From assembly GCA_947070915.1 (NCBI GenBank), contig CAMTDY010000115.1, positions 1 to 9,173 on the forward strand: 9,173 bases of DNA, given 5' to 3'. Made by a program: the position numbers and the translations under genes. Positions 1 to 6,195 of this stretch are shown here, in pieces. The first letter of the stretch is position 1. Each line of letters starts with the position of its first letter. The DNA is from an uncultured Roseburia sp. (GTDB taxonomy: Bacteria; Bacillota; Clostridia; Lachnospirales; Lachnospiraceae). The notes beneath the pieces are model-generated. The model did not search any database and was not told where the DNA came from. It saw only the letters and a program-made list of their open reading frames with translations.

Positions 1-47
1 GAGATGTAGCTCCGTCTCGTGGGCTCGGAGATGTGTATAAGAGACAG
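1..47 (+). other. Illumina Nextera i7 adapter remnant (artefact)
   Basis: Bases 29-47 are the 19-bp Tn5 mosaic end used in Nextera tagmentation (AGATGTGTATAAGAGACAG), and bases 14-28 are the Nextera read-2 adapter arm (GTCTCGTGGGCTCGG). Bases 1-5 (GAGAT) match the 3' end of the P7 primer, so bases 6-13 (GTAGCTCC) sit exactly where the 8-base i7 index belongs. This is library sequence left on the contig end, not a transposon. Genomic DNA starts at about 48. Any gene that continued leftward from here has been lost. The identification rests on recall of the public adapter sequence. Confidence 0.97.
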
Positions 48-187
48 ATCTCAGAAATACCGCAAGTAAAAGAAGGAAAGTGTTGTAAATTAACTGGATG
101 GATTTTCATTTTATGATTGAAATAATGGGAGAAATATTATATCCTATTATATAGGAATCTGATCATAAAGAGAAAAGGAGAACGCTT

Positions 188-901
188 ATGCAGAAGTTAT
201 CATTGAAACAGGAACTGAAGGAAAATGCTTATCCGGGGCGTGGTATTGTAATAGGAAAATCGCCGGATGGAAAGTATGCGGTCACAGCGTATTTTATAAT
301 GGGACGCAGCGAAAACAGCAGAAACCGTGTATTTGTGGAGGATGGAGAGGGAATCCGCACCCAGGCCTTTGATCCTTCCAAGCTCAGTGATCCTAGTCTG
401 ATCATCTATGCGCCAGTACGGGTTTTGGGAAATAAGACCATTGTTACCAATGGCGACCAGACTGACACCATCTATGAGCTGATGGACAAGCAGCAGACTT
501 TTGAGCAGGCGCTTCGTACCAGGGAGTTTGAGCCGGATGGACCGAATTATACACCACGGATCTCCGGGATCATGCATGTGGAAAATGGTAATTATAATTA
601 TGCCATGTCGATTCTCAAGAGCAGCGATGGCAATCCGGATTCCTGCAGCCGTTATACTTTTGCTTACAGCGATCCGATAGCGGGAGAGGGACATTTTATT
701 CATACGTATATGTGTGATGGCGATCCTCTTCCGAGTTTTGAGGGTGAACCGAAACGGGTGGAACTGATGGATGATATGGATGCTTTTACGGATATGCTCT
801 GGTCCAGTCTGAACGAGGATAATAAGGTTTCTCTTTTTGTAAGATATATTGATCTTGAGAGCGGTGAGTACCGTTCTAAAATTGTAAATAAGAACCAGTA
901 A
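188..901 (+). CDS. purO: IMP cyclohydrolase, PurO-like
   Basis: This protein of 237 residues is recognised as the PurO-like IMP cyclohydrolase family (IMP_cyclohyd) found in archaea and many Lachnospiraceae. It closes the ring of FAICAR to give IMP, the last step of de novo purine synthesis, in the cytoplasm. Visible family features are an N-terminal YPGRGIVIGKSPDG block (about residues 15-28), the GRSENSRNRVF stretch (38-48) and a conserved ITNGDQTD-like segment near residues 86-93. It shows no resemblance to the MGS-fold cyclohydrolase domain of ordinary bacterial PurH. The ATG is preceded by AAGGAG at 175-180 with 7 nt spacing, which fixes the start. The next gene begins 49 bp downstream on the same strand and encodes the preceding enzymatic step, which strongly supports the assignment. 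No clear promoter is seen. A short inverted repeat TCCTAT-TAT-ATAGGA lies at 142-156 upstream and could be an operator, but this is not established. Confidence 0.9.
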   Translation: MQKLSLKQELKENAYPGRGIVIGKSPDGKYAVTAYFIMGRSENSRNRVFVEDGEGIRTQAFDPSKLSDPSLIIYAPVRVLGNKTIVTNGDQTDTIYELMDKQQTFEQALRTREFEPDGPNYTPRISGIMHVENGNYNYAMSILKSSDGNPDSCSRYTFAYSDPIAGEGHFIHTYMCDGDPLPSFEGEPKRVELMDDMDAFTDMLWSSLNEDNKVSLFVRYIDLESGEYRSKIVNKNQ

Positions 902-950
902 AAGATAAGGAAAATATAAATATAGATTCATCTAAGAAAGGATTTTAATC

Positions 951-2129
951 ATGAAAGAACTGGAACTGAAATACGGATGCAACCCCAATCAGAAACCTTC
1001 TCGTATATTTATGGAGGAGGGAGAACTTCCGATCAAGGTTTTGAACGGAAAGCCTGGCTACATCAACTTTCTGGATGCCTTTAATGGCTGGCAGCTGGTA
1101 AAAGAACTTAAAAATACTACCGGGCTGCCCGCCGCAACTTCTTTTAAGCATGTATCTCCTGCCGGGGCGGCGGTAGGTCTGCCACTGAGTGAGGTAGAGG
1201 AAAAGATTTACTGGGTAGATGATCTGGAAGGATTATCACCCCTGGCATGCGCCTATGCCAGAGCAAGGGGAGCTGACCGTATGTCTTCCTATGGTGACTT
1301 TATTGCACTTTCGGATATGTGCGATGTATCCGCGGCAAAGCTGATCAAGAGAGAATTTTCCGATGGCATCATTGCTCCGGGCTATGAGCCGGAAGCACTA
1401 GAGATCCTGAAGGAAAAGAAAAAGGGCAGTTATGCCATTATTGAGATCAATCCTAAATACGTACCTAAGGAGATTGAACGCAAGGAAGTATTTGGTGTCA
1501 CCTTTGAGCAGGGCCGCAATGAGCTGGTGATTGATGATGAGTTTTTCCGAAATGTAGTGACGATGAAAAAAGAGCTTCCAGATCAGGCAAAGATGGATAT
1601 GGCGATCTCCATGATCACTTTAAAATATACCCAGTCCAATTCTGTATGTTTTGTTAAGGGCGGTCAGGCGATCGGTATCGGCGCCGGACAACAGTCCCGT
1701 ATCCACTGCACCAGGCTTGCTGGCACCAAGGCAGACAACTGGTTCCTCCGCCAGTCGCCCCAGGTACTTAATCTTCCCTTCAAAACGGACATGAAGCGGG
1801 CGGAAAGAGACAATGCCATCGACAATTATATTGGTGAGGATTATATGGATGTATTGGCAGATGGATGCTGGGAAAAATATTTTACGGAAAAACCGCCGGT
1901 ATTTACAAAGGAAGAAAAGCAGAAATGGCTCAGTGAATATGCGAAGGACGTAACTCTTGGCTCCGATGCATTCTTCCCCTTTGACGACAATGTGGAGCGT
2001 GCTTTCCGCAGCGGTGTAAAATACATTGCACAGCCGGGAGGGTCTATCCGTGACCAGGATGTGATCGATGCCTGCAACCGACATGGAATTGTGATGAGCT
2101 TTACTGGTTTGAGATTGTTCCATCACTAA
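951..2129 (+). CDS. purH: AICAR formyltransferase, stand-alone PurH C-terminal type
   Basis: This protein of 392 residues corresponds only to the AICARFT half of bifunctional PurH. It transfers a formyl group from 10-formyltetrahydrofolate to AICAR to give FAICAR, which the upstream PurO-like enzyme then cyclises to IMP. The catalytic Lys-His pair of the family is visible in SFKHVSPAG (Lys66-His67). The C-terminus has the typical block SDAFFPFDDNVE followed by GVKYIAQPGGSIRDQDVI and ends in FTGLRLFHH, as PurH proteins do. The roughly 200-residue MGS-fold IMP cyclohydrolase domain that precedes this in usual PurH (about 510-530 aa) is absent, and the start is clear: AAAGGA at 937-942 sits 8 nt before the ATG. 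The 49-bp gap to the upstream gene and the absence of a terminator between them indicate one operon. The function call is secure; the symbol is used in the broad sense. Confidence 0.93.
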   Translation: MKELELKYGCNPNQKPSRIFMEEGELPIKVLNGKPGYINFLDAFNGWQLVKELKNTTGLPAATSFKHVSPAGAAVGLPLSEVEEKIYWVDDLEGLSPLACAYARARGADRMSSYGDFIALSDMCDVSAAKLIKREFSDGIIAPGYEPEALEILKEKKKGSYAIIEINPKYVPKEIERKEVFGVTFEQGRNELVIDDEFFRNVVTMKKELPDQAKMDMAISMITLKYTQSNSVCFVKGGQAIGIGAGQQSRIHCTRLAGTKADNWFLRQSPQVLNLPFKTDMKRAERDNAIDNYIGEDYMDVLADGCWEKYFTEKPPVFTKEEKQKWLSEYAKDVTLGSDAFFPFDDNVERAFRSGVKYIAQPGGSIRDQDVIDACNRHGIVMSFTGLRLFHH

Positions 2130-2143
2130 GAATATGATATATT

Positions 2144-2180
2144 AAAGCCGCTTTGCTGGGGAATACAGCAGGGCGGCTTT
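2144..2180. terminator. Hairpin terminator between converging genes
   Basis: A 15-bp stem pairs 2144-2158 with 2166-2180. The outer arms AAAGCCGC/GCGGCTTT are perfect and the inner part contains two G-T wobbles, with a 7-nt loop. It lies between the ends of the purine operon (+) and the chemoreceptor gene (-). The U-tracts are short on both sides, AAAG on the left and CTTTGAATTT on the right, so it probably serves both strands with moderate efficiency. Confidence 0.7.
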
Positions 2181-2211
2181 GAATTTAAATATAATATTAA
2201 TATGAGATAAA

Positions 2212-3708
2212 CTATTTCTCCATATACTTATCAATCGTGGAAACAGTATTTAAAAGTTCTTTCATCAGCTCGCTGGTCTGTTTTGTCTTAGAATTTGTAT
2301 TCTTTCCAAGTTCAACAGCCTGCTGGGTGCTGGAGGAAACCTCTTCACTGACAGCAGAGATCTGGTTGATGCTGTCTACGATTGTGTTGTTGGAATCCAT
2401 GACCTCTTCAATCTCCTGATAGATCTCATGTACATTTTGATTTAATCCGTCCATCTTTGTTCCGATACCGGTAAACTGCCTGCTGACATTTTCAATGAGC
2501 TCACGTTCTGTCTGACTTGTGGACAGAACGGTATCAGCGGTATCTTTGGCGATGGAAGCATTGCTCTGCAGTTCATTTACGATGTTCTGAATACCTTCAG
2601 TAAGTTTTCTGGTCTCCTCTGCAAGTTCACGAATTTCTTCTGCCACGACTGCAAATCCTTTTCCTGCCTCTCCGGCACGGGCGCTCTCAATGGATGCATT
2701 CAGGGCAAGCAGATTCGTCTGGCTGGAGATAGAAGAGATCTGGTTGGTGATTTCTTCTACCCTTTCTGCATTCTGGGTAAGATTTGTAATGACTTCCACA
2801 ACTTTCTGATTGGCAGTCTGGGATTCTCTGGACTGGATCTGAAGGTTATTGATGGATTCCTGTCCGCCACTGACAGCTTCTTCCGATTCTTTGGCCAGTG
2901 AAAGCATTTCATCAGACATTTCTTTTGTTTTTCGGATCATGGACTGAATGTTTTCCGTCATGACGGTCTGTTTTTCTATGCTCTCTGTATTGTTTGCATT
3001 TCCATGGGCAATATCTTCTAAGGCAGCGGCAGTGTTGTCGATGTCAACTTCCAGAGATTCCATGTACTCATTTGCTTTGGTGGAATTCTCCCGGACGGTA
3101 TTGATAACCTGCAGCACATCATCCAGAAGCTGTGTGCTTTTTTCTTTCTCCTCGTTCAGATTGTCAATGCGTATGGAGTTATTTTTATTTGAAAGTAAAG
3201 TTGTCCCGCACAAAACGATAAGATAAACGATAACGCTGGCACCGTGGAGCAGAAGAGAGGTACTGTTGATTTCCTGGCCCGCATGTGATCTCCTTAAAAT
3301 TGTAACGGTATATATGATATCTGCTATGTTTAGAACAGAAAATGCTATGGACGTACGAAGGATCAGGTTGTAATCATAGTAGAGGATGTAAAGTACGGAT
3401 ACTGGAAAAACGATAATAAAAACCAGATCATTTTTTGCCCCGAAAAGCTGCAGGGCATAGACAATGAGGTAACCTGTCATGGAGACGTTCTTAAACAGGG
3501 TGCTGTCCTTTTTATTAAAATAAATGGCGAAACATAGAACCATCAACACGATTACGCAGATATCTACAGTTAGTGTAAAGCCTAAGGTGATATTACCCTT
3601 CATATAATCTGATATGTACCCGAAAAACATAAACATATTGATGACCGTCATGATGATCAAAATAAATTTGTTTACGGATTTTAAATTGTTGTATTCTTTT
3701 TCTTTCAT
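2212..3708 (-). CDS. Methyl-accepting chemotaxis protein, multi-TM N-terminus
   Basis: This protein of 498 residues is a chemoreceptor signalling protein. Its C-terminal half (about residues 200-498) is helical coiled coil with the hallmark hairpin tip ISSQTNLLALNASIES, then ARAGEAGKGFAVVAEEIREL, at about residues 327-362, which docks CheA and CheW. The N-terminus (14-172) holds about six hydrophobic segments (roughly 14-33, 43-64, 75-90, 93-113, 116-138 and 149-172) with only short loops. No periplasmic ligand domain, recognisable HAMP or C-terminal CheR-tethering pentapeptide is seen. Start choice: the reading frame extends five codons further to a TTG at 3721-3723, but that would place the GGAGG ribosome binding site (3717-3721) inside the gene. 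The ATG at 3706-3708, 8 nt after that site, is the sensible start. The ligand is unknown; a lipid-soluble, membrane-derived or redox signal is only a guess. It stands alone with no chemotaxis genes beside it. Confidence 0.93.
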   Translation of the reverse strand: MKEKEYNNLKSVNKFILIIMTVINMFMFFGYISDYMKGNITLGFTLTVDICVIVLMVLCFAIYFNKKDSTLFKNVSMTGYLIVYALQLFGAKNDLVFIIVFPVSVLYILYYDYNLILRTSIAFSVLNIADIIYTVTILRRSHAGQEINSTSLLLHGASVIVYLIVLCGTTLLSNKNNSIRIDNLNEEKEKSTQLLDDVLQVINTVRENSTKANEYMESLEVDIDNTAAALEDIAHGNANNTESIEKQTVMTENIQSMIRKTKEMSDEMLSLAKESEEAVSGGQESINNLQIQSRESQTANQKVVEVITNLTQNAERVEEITNQISSISSQTNLLALNASIESARAGEAGKGFAVVAEEIRELAEETRKLTEGIQNIVNELQSNASIAKDTADTVLSTSQTERELIENVSRQFTGIGTKMDGLNQNVHEIYQEIEEVMDSNNTIVDSINQISAVSEEVSSSTQQAVELGKNTNSKTKQTSELMKELLNTVSTIDKYMEK

Positions 3709-3744
3709 TTGCTGTCCCTCCAATTTTTAGTAATAACTAGTTTT

Positions 3745-3773
3745 ATTTTACCAAATTGTTTCCTTGATGGCTA
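3745..3773 (-). promoter_or_regulatory. Candidate sigma-A promoter of the chemoreceptor gene
   Basis: On the minus strand, TAGCCA (3768-3773, four of six consensus bases) and TAAAAT (3745-3750, five of six) are separated by 17 bp. They lie about 37 bp upstream of the chosen ATG. No flagellar-type (sigma-28/SigD) promoter with a GCCGATAA-like -10 was found. This is sequence matching only. Confidence 0.4.
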
Positions 3774-3807
3774 GACCCAGAAAAAATTTTTTTGTAGGTA
3801 TATTCAG

Positions 3808-3836
3808 TTGCGGCATCTGGGAAAAATTGATATAAT
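3808..3836 (+). promoter_or_regulatory. Sigma-A-type promoter of the Big_2 esterase gene
   Basis: A perfect -10 TATAAT (3831-3836) lies 17 bp after TTGCGG (3808-3813), a -35 with a weak second half. Transcription would start near 3843, giving a leader of about 30 nt that carries AAGGAGAGGG (3860-3869) just before the ATG at 3876. Confidence 0.7.
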
Positions 3837-3875
3837 AAATAAATATCTTACTATTATTAAAGGAGAGGGTAATAC

Positions 3876-5615
3876 ATGAAAAAGCAAAAACGAACAGGCA
3901 GACTGTTTTCCATCTTTTTCCTGATGCTTGCTCTTGTGGCAGGGATCACTGCAGAAGCAGCTCCCGCCGATGCAGCTGGGAAAAAAGCAAAATTATCAAT
4001 TAAGTTAAGCAGTAAAAAGCTTTCTCTTAAGATTGGTTCACGTTATACGCTGAAGGCGAAGGTGAAGCCTGCCAAAGCAAAAGTAACTTGGAAATCTTCC
4101 AAGAAGAAAGTGGCGGTTGTTTCCTCCAAGGGAAAGATTACGCCGAAGAAAAAGGGAAAGGCGACGATCACTGCGACGGTACGTTATAAGAAGATGACAA
4201 AAAAGGCATCTTGCAAAGTAACGGTAACAGAGAAGAAACCGGTTGTTCCGAAACCTTCCCCGTCGAATACACCAACTTCGGCTCCCCAGCAGAAGAGAGT
4301 GAATCAGATCGTAACGGAAAAGTCTTCTTATACGCTGGAGATAGGAAAAACCTTGGCACTGAATGCTTCTGTTTTACCGGCGGATGCATCAAACAAAACG
4401 CTGACCTATAGCAGTGATGATGCCTCTGTGGCATCTGTGGATGCGAAGGGAACAGTTCAGCCGCTCAAAGAAGGAACTGCTAATATTACAGTCCGCGCTA
4501 CAGACGGCTCACAGGTGACGACTGTAGTTCAGGTAAAGGTGGTTTCCATGGTTACATCAGTGAAACAGGAGGAGGCAGTCACTCTCAATGTGGGAGAGAC
4601 ATATACTCTTGCGCCCCAGATCGCGCCAGAAGGTGCTACATTACATAGCTGCAGCATTTCCAATACAAAGGATTATGTTGCTTCCGTCTCTGAAGATGGA
4701 AGTGTTACTGCAAAATATCCTGGAATTACGATGGTTACAGTATCTTCCGTATTGAATCCAGAGATCAGCTGCCGGTTCCGTATCCAGGTGACAGATGATT
4801 TTACAGCCCCAGAAGGATTTGACAAGAAGGATGACAGCATCGCTCACGGTGAACTGAAGAACTTCCAGTATCCATCTGATTACCGCTCCAGTGGAAAGGC
4901 CCGCGCCCGCATTTGGCTGCCACCAGATTATGATACAGATAAAGAATATAATCTTTTGTTCTGTCTCCATGGTGGAACGGATGATGAGACTTACTGGACT
5001 TCTAACAAAGAAGGGGAAAATGACGGCTGTTCGGCAGACAGAGTACTGGATAATATGTACGCAGAGGGATTGATGGAAGATACCATCGTTGTATTTACCA
5101 GTGGAGTCATTCCTTATGATTCCAGTAAAGATTATCCGAATATCGTGCCAAATCCACTGCTTACTGATTTTTGGAAAAATCATTATCTTTTGGAATTCGA
5201 GATCATTAACAATCTGATGCCTTATATGGAGACTTATTATTCGATTATGACAGGACCGGAGCACACAGGTATCTGTGGTTTGTCCATGGGATGTGCCCAG
5301 ACCATGGAGATCGGTTTGAAACATCCGGATCTGTTTGGATATGTAGGCTGCTACTCTGCCGGACCATATGAAAAAGAAGATCAGCCTTTTGTGAAAAGCA
5401 AAGAGGACGCTGAGTATCTGAATTCCAAACTGAAGCTTCTTTTCTTCATAACCGGAGAAGAAGATCATATGATGGATGACAGCATGCGGAATTTTATAAA
5501 AACCTGTGACAGTTATGACCTGAACCATGTCTTTTATGAGGTTCCCGGACGCGGCCATGTTGATTCCTGCTGGGACCGCTGTCTGTACGCATTTATGAAA
5601 TATGCATTTAAGTAA
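3876..5615 (+). CDS. Secreted Big_2-domain esterase (CE1/feruloyl-esterase-like)
   Basis: This exported protein of 579 residues begins with a signal peptide: basic KKQKRTGR, a hydrophobic core at 10-24, and AEA or ADA cleavage sites after residues 28 or 33. Next come three Big_2-like immunoglobulin domains (about 36-118, 145-223 and 225-306), the first two joined by a proline/serine/threonine linker (119-144). The C-terminal region (about 307-579) is an alpha/beta hydrolase of the esterase D/XynZ feruloyl-esterase type. It shows the HGG oxyanion motif (365-367), the nucleophile elbow GLSMG (Ser470), Asp530 in GEEDH and His561 in GRGHVD. The spacings of 60 and 31 residues between triad members fit the CE1 group. 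The substrate cannot be read from sequence; feruloyl or acetyl esters on plant polysaccharide are possible. There is no LPXTG, so wall attachment may rely on the lysine-rich first Big_2 domain. The gene is monocistronic. Confidence 0.88.
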   Translation: MKKQKRTGRLFSIFFLMLALVAGITAEAAPADAAGKKAKLSIKLSSKKLSLKIGSRYTLKAKVKPAKAKVTWKSSKKKVAVVSSKGKITPKKKGKATITATVRYKKMTKKASCKVTVTEKKPVVPKPSPSNTPTSAPQQKRVNQIVTEKSSYTLEIGKTLALNASVLPADASNKTLTYSSDDASVASVDAKGTVQPLKEGTANITVRATDGSQVTTVVQVKVVSMVTSVKQEEAVTLNVGETYTLAPQIAPEGATLHSCSISNTKDYVASVSEDGSVTAKYPGITMVTVSSVLNPEISCRFRIQVTDDFTAPEGFDKKDDSIAHGELKNFQYPSDYRSSGKARARIWLPPDYDTDKEYNLLFCLHGGTDDETYWTSNKEGENDGCSADRVLDNMYAEGLMEDTIVVFTSGVIPYDSSKDYPNIVPNPLLTDFWKNHYLLEFEIINNLMPYMETYYSIMTGPEHTGICGLSMGCAQTMEIGLKHPDLFGYVGCYSAGPYEKEDQPFVKSKEDAEYLNSKLKLLFFITGEEDHMMDDSMRNFIKTCDSYDLNHVFYEVPGRGHVDSCWDRCLYAFMKYAFK

Positions 5616-5638
5616 TCTGACCTGGCGCAGCCAGATTA
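5613..5638. terminator. Possible weak terminator between converging genes
   Basis: A 7-bp stem pairs TAATCTG (5613-5619, including the esterase stop codon) with CAGATTA (5632-5638). The loop is 12 nt, and a T6 run (5649-5654) lies 10 nt downstream. It occupies the 24-bp gap between the stop codons of two convergent genes. The distance to the T-run makes it weaker than a standard intrinsic terminator. Confidence 0.4.
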
Positions 5639-5639
5639 G

Positions 5640-6095
5640 TTAATAACCTTTTTTATCATGAATGTTCTGGTAGGAACGGAAAAGCTTCCGGCATTCTTCC
5701 TGGGATTCTGCTTTCATTTCCAGAAGTGAATTTTTTCCTGCCAGATACTCATAGAACTTATCGTCACGGAAACCAATGGCATCCGTATCGGCCCGGTCAC
5801 AGCCATAGTGGACTGTCCTGATATTTGCCCAGAGGATGCCGCCCAGACACATAGGGCATGGTTCTGCCGTGGTGTAAAGTTCGCAGCCTGAGAGGTCATG
5901 GGTGCCGAGATTGTGACAGGCATCCCGGATCGCTTCCATCTCGCCATGACAGGTAGGATCTTTTTTAAGAAGGACACGGTTATGTCCTCTTCCAACGACC
6001 TTTCCGTCTTTGACGATAACGGAACCAAAAGGACCGCCGTGACCCTTTTCGATACCCTGGTATGCCTCGTTTAAGGCTTCCTTCATATAATCCAT
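5640..6095 (-). CDS. guaD: Nucleoside/guanine deaminase, CDA fold
   Basis: This cytoplasmic zinc deaminase of 151 residues most resembles guanine deaminase, which converts guanine to xanthine in purine salvage. The zinc site is complete: His50 and catalytic Glu52 in CHGEME, with Cys80 and Cys83 in EPCPMC. Features favouring GuaD over the tRNA deaminase TadA are MCLGGILWA after the cysteines, the N-terminal GGPFGSVIVKDG, the GF(R)DD segment near residues 107-112 and the short lysine/tyrosine C-terminus. The length also suits GuaD (about 156 aa in Bacillus). GAAAGGA at 6104-6110 lies 8 nt before the ATG. No promoter stands out, and a strong hairpin separates it from metK upstream, so it may have its own weak promoter or depend on readthrough. 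Substrate specificity is inferred; another nucleobase or nucleoside deaminase remains possible. Confidence 0.8.
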   Translation of the reverse strand: MDYMKEALNEAYQGIEKGHGGPFGSVIVKDGKVVGRGHNRVLLKKDPTCHGEMEAIRDACHNLGTHDLSGCELYTTAEPCPMCLGGILWANIRTVHYGCDRADTDAIGFRDDKFYEYLAGKNSLLEMKAESQEECRKLFRSYQNIHDKKGY

Positions 6096-6113
6096 GATAA
6101 AATTCCTTTCTGT

Positions 6114-6161
6114 AAAATAAAGCAGTAATTCTGGAATGAAACCAGAATACTGCTTTATTTT
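6114..6161 (-). terminator. Intrinsic terminator downstream of metK
   Basis: A long stem of about 20 bp pairs 6114-6134 with 6142-6161, with one bulged A and a 7-nt loop. The core AGCAGTA...TTCTGG / CCAGAA...TACTGCT is flanked by A/T-rich tracts on both sides. Read on the minus strand, the hairpin is followed by TTTATTTTA, so it ends metK transcription before the deaminase gene. The right flank (TTTATTTTTA) could also support plus-strand termination. Confidence 0.8.
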
Positions 6162-6195
6162 TATAGTAATTTAATAGACCAAGTTTATCTGTACT

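Noticed and set aside
29..47. Tn5/IS50 mosaic end suggesting a transposon border
   Set aside because: It is joined to the Nextera adapter arm and an index-length spacer in library order, so it is a sequencing artefact.
48..116. Tail of an upstream protein-coding gene
   Set aside because: All three plus frames run only 6-22 codons before a stop, and none shows a recognisable family end, so no partial gene can be supported.
117..150. Promoter TTGAAA with TATTAT or TATATC ahead of the purine operon
   Set aside because: Spacers of 22 or 15 bp do not fit a sigma-A promoter; the true promoter may lie off the contig or be poorly matched.
200..931. Long open frame on the minus strand opposite the PurO-like gene
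   Set aside because: It mirrors a conserved enzyme gene, is rich in Ile/Arg/His and lacks a binding site and family features.
4641..5558. Long open frame on the minus strand opposite the esterase
   Set aside because: It is antisense to a gene with an intact signal peptide, Big_2 domains and catalytic triad; it has no ribosome binding site and low-complexity isoleucine/histidine-rich content typical of a shadow frame.
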